Assembly: GCA_022772085.1 (NCBI GenBank)
Contig: JALFBN010000003.1
Location: 62,001-126,000 of the forward strand
DNA from: Porphyromonas sp.
GTDB lineage: Bacteria > Bacteroidota > Bacteroidia > Bacteroidales > Porphyromonadaceae
Length of the DNA stretch: 64,000 nucleotides
Direction of reading: 5' to 3'
Part shown: piece by piece, positions 47,735-56,058 of the stretch
Layout: each line of letters starts with the position of its first letter
Position numbering within the stretch: position 1 is the stretch's first letter
The notes under the pieces: generated by a model
Told to the model about the DNA's origin: nothing
The model's database searches: none
The model's input: only the letters and a program-made list of their open reading frames with translations
Made by a program: the position numbers and the translations under genes

Positions 47735-50700
47735 TCAGTTCTTGAGGAGCTTGCCGAAGAACTTATGGTGCGGTGTGCGCAGTTCGTAGATATAAACACC
47801 GCCGTCTAGAGGAGGGAGGGCAATGGAGGCTTCACTCTCTTGGGCCGACATGGTAAGGGTATGCAGTAGTCGTCCCTTAGCATCATGCAGGGTAAATATT
47901 TTCTCTTCAGGGAGGTGTTCTGTTTCAATGAGCAGCTTTGCCTCCGCATCATCGGAAGAGAAATGTACCTTCACAGAGGCGATGGATTGCAATACCGTCG
48001 ATGCTCCCTCGATCCCATCAATGCGAATCATCTCGGGGATGGTGCGACTATGACTACCCTGAGGGGTGGTGACCTTGAGTGTCACATCATATAGACCCGG
48101 GAAGCCGAATACGACGCGTGGGTTGCGTGTTCGCTCTCCTATGACTTGCTTCGGTGTTGGACTGAAGGACCACTCCCATTCCACATCATTTTGATTGGCG
48201 ATGGAGTAGCTGTCGAAGAAGACTTCCTTGTCGGGCATCTGTGTCAAGTCTCCATTGCCTAAATTCAGAGCCATCGGTTGTGCCACGGGGATGAATGTTT
48301 CTTCGTATAGGGGGATTTCCCAAATTCCTTGACTCGTGGCCGCACGCAATTTTCCCTCTTTGTAAAAAGGCGTAAGGCGTGCAATGCGAGCAGCAGAGGG
48401 AAGACCGTCAGAGTAATTCATCCACTCGGTCATTGTGTCATCTTTGTAGTAGACGAGAGCATCTCCACCCTGAGTCCCGATGTACACGCCATTGTTTTTA
48501 TTCCCGGTGAGTACGACCCAGTTGAACGTCTTGTCTTTCATGTAGGGGTCTAGCGGATATTGCCATGTGGCACCGCAGTCGGTTGTGTAAGCGACACGTC
48601 CCGGGAAATTGGAGTTGGTAAACCACACTTTATTTTCGTCATGAGGATCCACACTGATACTGATGGCCACACTTCCGATGTATCCGTCGTCAAACGGTCG
48701 TTTTTCAAATTCTTTCCATGTTTTGCCATTGTCGGTGGAGTGGAAGATATTGATTGCCCCGGCAGCGTAAATGTGGTTGGGGTTGGAGCGAGAAAATTCA
48801 TAGCTCGAAACGTTCTCGTCCATGTTCAGCATCAGATGAAAAGACCGGCCTTCATCCTCCGATACATACAATTCGTAGGGATCTTCTCGCGAACTCATCA
48901 CCAATCGGAGGGCGTACCGAGGGTCGAAGCCCAATTCTTTGCTCGTTTGCAGAGCCTCGTGCGGCTTTTTTGTATTGAATTGCTCCATGTAGGTTGTTTG
49001 CACAGGGGCACCGATCTGTTCGGGAACGATGCTTGTGCCCGAGTCGGAGAAGTAGACCTTGCGAGGTTCGCTTGGCAGGATATGCCCGGTTGCATACTCC
49101 ACTCCTCCGACGTGCAAAGTGTTCCCTTCACCATAGGATGAGAGATGTACGGCATCGCCGTTGTGCCAGCGACCGCCTGCCATGATGTCTTCGTTCCATC
49201 CCTGTCCGAATCCGTGATATTCGGCGGCATAAATCCCGAAGTTGCAATCTGTTCCGGGAGTCGTAAAAAAGTCCGACGAGTACTTGATGCCTCCATCGGT
49301 CGAGATCCAGGTATCTTTTCCGCAGACGACAATATCCTGCATATCGGGGTGCATTTTCTCGGGGCTCTGATAGCCTCCAATGGCTGTGGTGTAGACACTG
49401 CCTTTGCCTCCCTGCGTAGAGCGGTAGGCGGAGCAAAGCCCGAAGATGACATGCTCGGGGTCTTGAGCCGAAGCCCCGATGATCATATCGAAGTATCCTT
49501 GTCCCCCCATATTATTGTCCAGCACGGACGAGAAGGTTTGGTTGCGCCCGTCGCGTTGGGTGTGGTCTGTCCAGGTCTTCCCGGCATCGGTGCTTTGCAG
49601 TATGTGTGGTACGCCTTGCCCTCCATAGGTACCCGTATCGTAGTATCCTGCATTGGAATTAACCAGGGCGTAGACATACTTCTCCCCGTTGGGAGCATGG
49701 CTCACGGCAAGTCTTCCTGCTACGATGTTGTCCACCGGCAAGGATTGAGGACAGAAGGTATTGCCTCTATCTTCGGAGATGAGAAGTTCGAACTTGGGTT
49801 GTCCCGGCTTACGACAGAGGAGATAAATCCGCTTGTCGTTGCCCGGTTGCAGCTCGTGGTCATGGCAAACGCCCTCTGCCGTGAGTCGGAAGTGAGCCCC
49901 ACCGTCGGTTGAGAGGTAAAATCCACCGTTCATTCCCCCACCGATGCCGGCACTTACGGTTATGTATTGTGGATCTTGAGGGGAGATGCGGATACTGTTC
50001 ACGCGGGCTGCTATGTCCGGATTCATGTGCCACGAGGCCCCTCCATCGGTCGATTTCCATAGGTTTACACCTCCCCCTGCATAAACTGTATTGGGGTCTT
50101 TGGGGGATACTTGCAGGGCAAAGATCGCTCCGCCGAAGTTGTGGAGCGGGTTACATGGGTGCCAGCTTTTCCCCTTGTCCGTAGTTTTGAAAACCACCCC
50201 TGTTTCAGTACCGCAATAGACAACATTCGGATTGCTCTCTGCCACGGCCAACCGATAGACGCAGGCCTGAGAGTCTTTGGATTTCGGTTTTCCTTGGGCC
50301 GATGTTTGTGTGGTATTCGGACCAATGTTACGCCATCGTTTGCCCGAAGAGACTCCATTACGGGTTTGTTGGCTACGGGTTCGGTTCAGCTGCAGCAAAC
50401 GGGCCGTTCGCTCTTGGTAAGAGGGAAGGCGTATCGCTCCATCTTTATCGACGTAGGGGGCATAGGCCTTGCTCCATCTTCGGTAGAAATTGACTGCCGG
50501 CTTCTTTTCTACGGTTTTGACACGAGCGTCCACATCCTTTTGCATCCATAGGGTGAAGAGAGAGTCCATTCGGGCATAATTCACCCCCGACGGATTGTCT
50601 GCGATCGCTCGCATCCAAGTTGGTGCACCGAGGGGCAATGGCTCGGGGGAATAGGGATCGAAGATGGTCTGATGCGTTTGTGCAATGCCGTTTTGGGTGA

Positions 50701-50743
50701 GCAAAAAAGCGGCGGCCATAAGCGCAAGGGAAGTTCTTTTCAT
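47735..50743 (-). CDS. T9SS-exported Asp-box repeat protein, paralog 2
   Basis: A 1002-residue paralog of the gene 42 bases downstream. I chose the ATG at 50743, which begins a proper signal peptide (MKRTSLALMAAAFLLTQ..., cut near IA-Q); a longer frame from 50845 adds 34 residues without export character. Asp-box repeats include TTDKGKSWHPC, STDGGASWHMN and STDNGKTWKEF; a PKD-like segment is near 885-925 (GLYDVTLKVTTPQG), and the C-terminus (FTLHDAKGRLLHTLTMS...GVYIYELRTP) is a T9SS sorting domain. The gene is visibly richer in G+C than its neighbours. Function unknown; likely cell-surface attached after sorting. Confidence 0.85.
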   Translation of the reverse strand: MKRTSLALMAAAFLLTQNGIAQTHQTIFDPYSPEPLPLGAPTWMRAIADNPSGVNYARMDSLFTLWMQKDVDARVKTVEKKPAVNFYRRWSKAYAPYVDKDGAIRLPSYQERTARLLQLNRTRSQQTRNGVSSGKRWRNIGPNTTQTSAQGKPKSKDSQACVYRLAVAESNPNVVYCGTETGVVFKTTDKGKSWHPCNPLHNFGGAIFALQVSPKDPNTVYAGGGVNLWKSTDGGASWHMNPDIAARVNSIRISPQDPQYITVSAGIGGGMNGGFYLSTDGGAHFRLTAEGVCHDHELQPGNDKRIYLLCRKPGQPKFELLISEDRGNTFCPQSLPVDNIVAGRLAVSHAPNGEKYVYALVNSNAGYYDTGTYGGQGVPHILQSTDAGKTWTDHTQRDGRNQTFSSVLDNNMGGQGYFDMIIGASAQDPEHVIFGLCSAYRSTQGGKGSVYTTAIGGYQSPEKMHPDMQDIVVCGKDTWISTDGGIKYSSDFFTTPGTDCNFGIYAAEYHGFGQGWNEDIMAGGRWHNGDAVHLSSYGEGNTLHVGGVEYATGHILPSEPRKVYFSDSGTSIVPEQIGAPVQTTYMEQFNTKKPHEALQTSKELGFDPRYALRLVMSSREDPYELYVSEDEGRSFHLMLNMDENVSSYEFSRSNPNHIYAAGAINIFHSTDNGKTWKEFEKRPFDDGYIGSVAISISVDPHDENKVWFTNSNFPGRVAYTTDCGATWQYPLDPYMKDKTFNWVVLTGNKNNGVYIGTQGGDALVYYKDDTMTEWMNYSDGLPSAARIARLTPFYKEGKLRAATSQGIWEIPLYEETFIPVAQPMALNLGNGDLTQMPDKEVFFDSYSIANQNDVEWEWSFSPTPKQVIGERTRNPRVVFGFPGLYDVTLKVTTPQGSHSRTIPEMIRIDGIEGASTVLQSIASVKVHFSSDDAEAKLLIETEHLPEEKIFTLHDAKGRLLHTLTMSAQESEASIALPPLDGGVYIYELRTPHHKFFGKLLKN

Positions 50744-50867
50744 AGATGTATTCAAATGGCTTTGTTTTCTAGAACGAGAAAGTTGCAGAGCCTTTTGTGG
50801 TCCTGCTTTTTGACGTAATCTGCTATATTGGGGAGTATATATCATAGAGTATTCACTACCCTGCTCA

Positions 50868-50875
50868 CAAAGGTA
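50868..50875 (-). promoter_or_regulatory. Putative -7 box of the T9SS cargo operon
   Basis: Minus-strand TACCTTTG fits TAnnTTTG, 125 bases before the chosen ATG of paralog 2, implying a leader of roughly 115 bases. It lies outside the longer alternative frame. Confidence 0.43.
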
Positions 50876-51084
50876 ATGTATTCTTGACTCTTAAGTATTG
50901 CTTTGACCAACCTAAAGGTCCTATATACCAATTGCCCGAAAGCAACGGAACCTTTCTCTGAAACCATCCTACTAGGATTTTAACGATAACTTTCAAAGCT
51001 AGAGGTTCCGCATTTCACGCGGAGTCTATTGTATTCAATACGATGCACAAATAAGATTCGAGGGCAAAAACTACACATTTGAAG

Positions 51085-51154
51085 CCTGTGAAACAAAAAA
51101 TTATAGCCCGAAAGTTTTTTTACTTCAGACCTACAAATAAGGAGAGGTTTCACA
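51085..51154 (+). repeat. Dispersed ~70-bp repeat, copy B
   Basis: Begins CCTGTGAAACAAAAAA and ends GTTTCACA 70 bases later; the same tips and length as copy A at 36455-36522, with an internal AAATAAGGAG resembling AAATAGGAG of copy A. The middle differs, so only the ends and some internal blocks are conserved. Confidence 0.52.
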
Positions 51155-51291
51155 ACCATAAAAAAATTGAGATGAGGGGTCCAACATACCGATGAGTGGG
51201 TAATTTTTTGAATACTACTTCCCCTCGATTATTCATTAGTACCTTTGAATCAAATCGTTGTGTGTTTCTCAAAAGATTTCCCCTAGCAATG

Positions 51292-51323
51292 TTTGTCTCT
51301 ATGCCTATAATTTGGTAACTTTG
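51292..51323 (+). promoter_or_regulatory. Promoter of the lysine fermentation operon
   Basis: TTTG (51292-51295), 20 bases, then TAACTTTG (51316-51323): an exact fit to the Bacteroidetes TTTG-N19-21-TAnnTTTG pattern. It would start a transcript about 95 bases before the first ATG. A small CGGGT/ACCCCG hairpin may form in the leader. Confidence 0.62.
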
Positions 51324-51423
51324 GAGCGGAATAAGGTCTATTAGGTTCCTCGGGTATTGCTCAACAACCCCGAAAGGATGCAATGGATCTGCAAGTTATT
51401 AAGGCAACAAATAACATAAATAT

Positions 51424-52086
51424 ATGACAGGAACCATGAAGAAGGCTATTACACTAGCCGAGCTCACCGCCAAATTTCACGACGGCATGTCCGTGATGAT
51501 GGGCGGATTCTTGGGGAATGGAACCCCCGAACGAATTGTGGATGCCCTTATAGAAAGTGGCGTTAAAGATCTTACTCTCATCACCAACGACACCTCATTC
51601 CCTGAAAAAGGTTGCGGACGATTGATCGCCAACCATCAGGTAAAAAAGCTCATTGTATCTCACATTGGAACAAACCCTCTTACGGGAGAGCAACTCAATA
51701 ATGGCTCTCTGGATATAGAGTTTAGTCCCCAAGGTACGTTGGCAGAACGTATCCGTTGCGGTGGTTCGGGTCTCGGTGGCGCACTGACAGCTACCGGTAT
51801 GGGTACCGTTATTGCCGAAGGTAAGGAGATTGTGACCGTGGATGGCAAAGAGTACCTCCTCGAGAAGCCAATCCGAGCAGACTTTGCATTTTTGAAAGGC
51901 TCTATCGGCGACGAAAAGGGTAATCTCGTGTACAAAGGAACTTCTCAAAACTTCCAACCATTGATGGCTATGGCTGCTGATACGGTGGTTGTTGAGATCG
52001 AGGAGCTTGTACCTGTGGGATCTATTGAACCCCACTCGGTACACACCTCTTGTATATTCGTTGATTACATTGTTGTCGATAAATAA
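51424..52086 (+). CDS. atoD: Butyryl-CoA:acetoacetate CoA-transferase, alpha subunit
   Basis: With its beta subunit (60860) it should move CoA from butyryl-CoA to acetoacetate, releasing butyrate and yielding acetoacetyl-CoA. The 220 residues match family I CoA-transferase A chains: MMGGFLGNGTPERIVDAL near residues 24-41 is the glycine-rich loop, and FSPQGTLAERIRCGGSG is the conserved core. Residue 5 (51436) is an alternative start. It is the first gene after the operon promoter; the partner chain lies almost 9 kb away, which is unusual. A hairpin follows. Confidence 0.93.
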   Translation: MTGTMKKAITLAELTAKFHDGMSVMMGGFLGNGTPERIVDALIESGVKDLTLITNDTSFPEKGCGRLIANHQVKKLIVSHIGTNPLTGEQLNNGSLDIEFSPQGTLAERIRCGGSGLGGALTATGMGTVIAEGKEIVTVDGKEYLLEKPIRADFAFLKGSIGDEKGNLVYKGTSQNFQPLMAMAADTVVVEIEELVPVGSIEPHSVHTSCIFVDYIVVDK

Positions 52087-52099
52087 GGGGCACTTTACA

Positions 52100-52132
52100 C
52101 CCCTCTTCCACTTTATCCCTGGAATAGAGGGG
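52100..52132 (+). terminator. Hairpin between atoD and kal
   Basis: CCCCTCT (52100-52106) pairs with AGAGGGG (52126-52132), extended by TCCA/TGGA with a two-base bulge. No T run follows, so it may be an mRNA processing or stabilising element that lets atoD be expressed differently from the downstream genes. Confidence 0.4.
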
Positions 52133-52196
52133 AGATAAGGTGAGTTCTTGCGACAGAGAATAAAATATCTTCCAATTAAATTATACACATATTTGT

Positions 52197-52589
52197 ATGA
52201 GTAATCCCAAGTCTATGATCAGATTGCGCATGTCTCAGGCTGATGCACACTATGGTGGTAATCTTGTAGATGGCGCACGTATGCTCCAATTGTTTGGTGA
52301 TGTAGCTACCGAACTATTGATCATCCAAGATGGAGATGAAGGGCTTTTTTGTGCCTATGACAATGTCGAATTCCTCAACCCTGTATATGCAGGGGACTAT
52401 ATCGAAGCTGTAGGAGAGATTACCCACGTGGGCAATTCTTCTCGTAAAATGACATTCGAAGCGCGTAAGGTAATCAAGCCACGTCCCGACATCAGCGACT
52501 CTGCTGCCGATGTACTGGCGGACCCCATAGTAGTATGCCGTGCGACTGGTACTTGTGTTGTACCCATTAAGTGTCAACGTAATAAGTAA
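52197..52589 (+). CDS. kal: 3-aminobutyryl-CoA ammonia-lyase
   Basis: Removes ammonia from L-3-aminobutyryl-CoA to give crotonyl-CoA, the step after Kce. The 130-residue protein has a hotdog fold pattern ([28 protein letters not shown] then [34 protein letters not shown]), and the length matches Kal. The assignment rests on the fold and on its place directly before kce (8-base gap). A generic thioesterase is the fallback, but the context makes that unlikely. Confidence 0.92.
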   Translation: MSNPKSMIRLRMSQADAHYGGNLVDGARMLQLFGDVATELLIIQDGDEGLFCAYDNVEFLNPVYAGDYIEAVGEITHVGNSSRKMTFEARKVIKPRPDISDSAADVLADPIVVCRATGTCVVPIKCQRNK

Positions 52590-52597
52590 TCTACACT

Positions 52598-53425
52598 ATG
52601 GATAAACTCATTATTACTGCTGCCATTTGCGGCGCCGAGGTTACCAAGGAACAAAACCCGGCCGTACCCTATACCGTAGAGGAGATTGTACGTGAAGCCA
52701 AAAGTGCGTATGATGCAGGTGCGGCTGTCGTACACATCCATGTGCGTGAAGACGATGGTACACCTACTCAGAGCCGTGACCGCTTCAAAGTGTGTATGGA
52801 TGCTGTTCGCGAGGCTTGCCCCGATGTTATCCTAATCCCATCAACAGGTGGTGCCGTAGGCATGACTGCAGAGGAGCGGTTACAACCTACCGAACTCTTC
52901 CCTGAGATGGCTACGCTAGACTGTGGTACGTGCAACTTCGGAGACGATGTCTTTGAAAACACCATGCCTATGATGCGTGCTTTTGGCAAAAGAATGCTAG
53001 AAAACAATATTAAGCCAGAGTACGAATGCTTCGAGATGGGGCATTTGGATACCATTTTGCGTATGGCTGCCAAAGGCGAAGTTCCCGGAGATCCCATGCA
53101 GTTTAACTTTGTATTAGGAGTACCCGGGTGTACACCTGCCACCGTGGAAAACCTCGTTTGGCTTGTCAATCGCATCCCTACGGGCTCTACATGGACAGCT
53201 ACGGGTATTGGTCGTCATGCCTTCACTCTTGCAGCCCCCACGATCGTAATGGGTGGTAACGTGCGTGTCGGATTTGAAGACAACCTGAACATTTCTCGTG
53301 GAGTACTCGCTCGCTCTAATGGCGAATTGGTCGAAAAGGTTGTTCGTATCTCTCGTGAATTGGGTCGTGAGATCGCGTCCCCCGAAGAGGCAAGAGCCAT
53401 CCTTTCACTACGTCCCCTCAAGTAA
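52598..53425 (+). CDS. kce: 3-keto-5-aminohexanoate cleavage enzyme
   Basis: Condenses 5-amino-3-oxohexanoate with acetyl-CoA to give 3-aminobutyryl-CoA and acetoacetate. The 275-residue TIM barrel of the BKACE family has its zinc site visible: H46 and H48 in VVHIHVRE and E227 in VGFEDNL. Other family segments are PSTGGAVGMTAEERLQP and EYECFEMGHLDTI. It lies between kal and kdd. Confidence 0.97.
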   Translation: MDKLIITAAICGAEVTKEQNPAVPYTVEEIVREAKSAYDAGAAVVHIHVREDDGTPTQSRDRFKVCMDAVREACPDVILIPSTGGAVGMTAEERLQPTELFPEMATLDCGTCNFGDDVFENTMPMMRAFGKRMLENNIKPEYECFEMGHLDTILRMAAKGEVPGDPMQFNFVLGVPGCTPATVENLVWLVNRIPTGSTWTATGIGRHAFTLAAPTIVMGGNVRVGFEDNLNISRGVLARSNGELVEKVVRISRELGREIASPEEARAILSLRPLK

Positions 53426-53464
53426 AAAAACAATAGAAACATAAGTAATACATTAATAAGCTCT

Positions 53465-54508
53465 ATGCAAAAAAAAGGCAACAAGTATGGTACGCACCGC
53501 GTACTCGAGCCCCTAGGCGTACTTCCACAACCCGCCAATAAGATTGACAACAACATGGATGAGATCTACGATAACGAGATCCTCATCGATGTACAAACTC
53601 TAAACATCGACTCTGCTAGCTTTACGCAGATCCACGAGCAAGCTGGTGGCGATAAGGATAAGATCGCTGAAATCATGCTTGACATCGTTGCAAAACAAGG
53701 TAAGCACCGCAACCCTGTAACTGGCTCTGGCGGTATGCTCCTCGGTACCGTAGAAAAGATCGGTGATACCCTCAAGGGCAAAATCGATTTGAAAGAAGGA
53801 GACAAGATCGCAACTCTCGTCTCTCTCTCTCTAACTCCTCTCCGCATCGATAAGATCAAAGAGATCAGAGCTGATGTAGACCAAGTAGATATCGACGGTA
53901 AGGCTATTCTCTTCGAAAGCGGTATCTATGCCAAGATCCCTGCAGACCTTCCTGAAAAGCTTGCACTTTCTGCTCTTGACGTGGCGGGAGCTCCTGCTCA
54001 AACAGCCAAGCTCGTAAAGCCCGGTGATACGGTACTTATCATCGGTGCTGGTGGTAAAAGCGGTATGCTTTGCTGCTATGAAGCGATGAAGCGTGCAGGG
54101 GTTACGGGTAAAGTAATCGGTCTCTGCCACTCTCAAAAGAGTGCAGACCGCCTCAAAGCCCTTGGCTTCTGCCATACGGTGTTTACGGCCGATGCAACGC
54201 AACCCGTACCCGTTATGGAAGAGATAGAAAAGCTCACTGATGGTAAGATGTGTGATGTGACTATTAACAACGTAAACATCCCCGATACCGAAATGACCAG
54301 TATCCTTTGTACAAAAAATGATGGTCTTGTATATTTCTTCTCCATGGCTACAAGCTTTACCAAAGCAGCCCTTGGAGCAGAAGGTGTAGGTAGTGACGTT
54401 ACCATGATTGTAGGTAATGGTTATACCAAGGGTCATGCCGAAATCACCCTCCAAGAACTTCGCGAAAACGAAGCTCTTCGTAAGATCTTCACCGATCTAT
54501 ACGCTTAA
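53465..54508 (+). CDS. kdd: L-erythro-3,5-diaminohexanoate dehydrogenase
   Basis: NAD(P)+-dependent oxidative deamination of 3,5-diaminohexanoate to 5-amino-3-oxohexanoate. The 347 residues have a medium-chain-dehydrogenase-like layout with the Rossmann motif TVLIIGAGGKSGMLCCYEAMKRAG near residues 193-216. The N-terminus KKGNKYGTHRVLEPLGVLPQPA is characteristic of Kdd. It releases the second ammonia and NADH. A long stem-loop follows the gene. Confidence 0.95.
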   Translation: MQKKGNKYGTHRVLEPLGVLPQPANKIDNNMDEIYDNEILIDVQTLNIDSASFTQIHEQAGGDKDKIAEIMLDIVAKQGKHRNPVTGSGGMLLGTVEKIGDTLKGKIDLKEGDKIATLVSLSLTPLRIDKIKEIRADVDQVDIDGKAILFESGIYAKIPADLPEKLALSALDVAGAPAQTAKLVKPGDTVLIIGAGGKSGMLCCYEAMKRAGVTGKVIGLCHSQKSADRLKALGFCHTVFTADATQPVPVMEEIEKLTDGKMCDVTINNVNIPDTEMTSILCTKNDGLVYFFSMATSFTKAALGAEGVGSDVTMIVGNGYTKGHAEITLQELRENEALRKIFTDLYA

Positions 54509-54521
54509 GTTGAGATTATAT

Positions 54522-54568
54522 GAGTAGAGTGTCTTCATTTCTCTGCACGATATGGGGATACTCTACTC
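54522..54568 (+). terminator. Stem-loop between kdd and kamA
   Basis: Twelve-base arms GAGTAGAGTGTC (54522-54533) and GATACTCTACTC (54557-54568) pair with one G-U, closing a 23-base loop, 14 bases after the kdd stop. Only a weak CACTTTTCC follows. It may attenuate transcription between the two halves of the operon. Confidence 0.45.
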
Positions 54569-54776
54569 CACTTTTCCAATAAATAGTACCCTCTATCTCT
54601 CCACCCTGCGTATCTCATTTACGCAACAAGGTCTTCTGGATCCTCTATTTGGATCTTGTACTGTGCTCGAAAAAGGTACCTTGTTTGCTGTAGCACGATT
54701 CTCTAGTGAACACGTGAAGAGTGTACTTTCCTCTTTTAAGGCAACCTCAGATATTTACACTAAAAATATCTCTGAA

Positions 54777-56033
54777 ATGAACGAAAGTAGAAGAAAATAT
54801 TACTTCCCTGATGTAACCGATGAGCAGTGGAATGACTGGCATTGGCAGGTAAAGAATCGCATTGAGACCTTAGATGATCTCAAGAAATATGTCAATCTGA
54901 CTCCCGAAGAGGAAGAAGGTGTACGTGAGTCTCTCAAGACACTACGTATGGCTATTACTCCCTATTACCTCAGTTTGATAGACCCTAATGATCCGAATGA
55001 TCCCGTGCGGAAGCAATCTGTACCCACAGGTAACGAGCTAATCATCAGTGAAGAAGATCAGTTAGATCCACTCAGTGAGGATGAAGACTCTCCTACTCCG
55101 GGGCTTACCCATCGCTACCCAGATCGCGTGTTGTTCCTCATTACGGATATGTGTTCGATGTACTGTAGACACTGCACTCGCCGCAGATTCGCAGGACAGA
55201 AAGATGCGGCTTCGCCTCGTGAGCGTATTGACAAAGCAATCGAATATATCGAACGTACCCCGGAAGTACGTGATGTACTGCTTTCGGGTGGGGATGCTTT
55301 GATGGTCAGTGACTCTTTGATTGAATACATCCTACAACGCCTACGCGCAATTGAGCATGTGGAGATCATCCGCTTTGGGTCTCGTACCCCAGTGGTTTTG
55401 CCACAACGTATCACACCGGAGTTGGTAGAGATCATGAAGAAGTATCATCCCGTTTGGCTGAATACACACTTCAATCACCCCAATGAGATTACGGCAGAGT
55501 CCAAAGCAGCATGCGAACGCTTGGCTAATGCAGGTGTGCCTCTCGGTAATCAGACGGTATTGCTTCGTGGCATCAATGATTGTACCTATGTGATGAAGCA
55601 GTTGGTACATGAATTGGTTAAGATCCGTGTTCGTCCCTATTATATCTATGTATGTGACCTCTCTCGTGGTATTGGTCACTTCCGCACTCCTGTATCTAAA
55701 GGTATCGAAATCATTGAAAACTTGCGTGGACATACATCAGGTTATGCCGTTCCCACTTTCGTCGTAGACGCTCCAGGTGGTGGTGGTAAGATCCCTGTTA
55801 TGCCTAACTATATTGTATCACAAGCTCCTAACAGAGTTGTACTCCGCAATTATGAAGGAGTGCTAACCACCTACACAGAGCCTGCTGATTACAAAGAAGA
55901 GTGCCACTGCCCCGAGTGCGAAAAAGAGCGGAAAGATGGTGTTGCTGCCCTACTTTCGGGACAACAACTCGCCATTGAGCCGAATCACTTAGCACGTAAA
56001 GAACGGAATCGCAAGCGTCAAGAGGCCCAATAA
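54777..56033 (+). CDS. kamA: L-lysine 2,3-aminomutase
   Basis: Radical-SAM, PLP enzyme that converts L-lysine to L-beta-lysine, the entry step. The ATG at 54777 gives MNESRRKYYFPDVTDEQWND and 418 residues, the family length. A reading frame open from 54552 would add 75 residues, but these lack conservation and overlap the stem-loop. Cluster cysteines are C126, C130 and C133 (CSMYCRHC); the PLP lysine is K338 in PGGGGKIP; the substrate-binding aspartates fit D294 and D331. Zinc-type cysteines occur near the C-terminus (CHCPECE). Confidence 0.97.
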   Translation: MNESRRKYYFPDVTDEQWNDWHWQVKNRIETLDDLKKYVNLTPEEEEGVRESLKTLRMAITPYYLSLIDPNDPNDPVRKQSVPTGNELIISEEDQLDPLSEDEDSPTPGLTHRYPDRVLFLITDMCSMYCRHCTRRRFAGQKDAASPRERIDKAIEYIERTPEVRDVLLSGGDALMVSDSLIEYILQRLRAIEHVEIIRFGSRTPVVLPQRITPELVEIMKKYHPVWLNTHFNHPNEITAESKAACERLANAGVPLGNQTVLLRGINDCTYVMKQLVHELVKIRVRPYYIYVCDLSRGIGHFRTPVSKGIEIIENLRGHTSGYAVPTFVVDAPGGGGKIPVMPNYIVSQAPNRVVLRNYEGVLTTYTEPADYKEECHCPECEKERKDGVAALLSGQQLAIEPNHLARKERNRKRQEAQ

Positions 56034-56058
56034 TCAAGTTATTTCGTCATTCTCATCA

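Larger units (their letters stand above)
50744..51423. other. Divergent intergenic region between T9SS operon and lysine operon
   Basis: About 680 bases without a credible gene. It contains a leftward -7 box (50868-50875), CGGAACCT/AGGTTCCG arms (50946-50953 and 51003-51010) enclosing a smaller ATCCT/AGGAT hairpin, copy B of the dispersed repeat, and a rightward -33/-7 promoter (51292-51323). A 77-codon minus frame at 51150-51383 lacks any family resemblance. Confidence 0.6.

Noticed and set aside
49145-49912. 255-codon plus-strand frame opposite T9SS paralog 2
   Set aside because: Long antisense frames are expected in this G+C-richer gene; the sequence has no recognisable domain.
51150-51383. 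77-codon minus-strand frame in the divergent region
   Set aside because: Overlaps the lysine operon promoter and lacks any recognisable feature.
51324-51423. Lysine or cobalamin riboswitch in the leader of the lysine operon
   Set aside because: The leader is only about 95 bases and shows no lysine-riboswitch or B12-box pattern.
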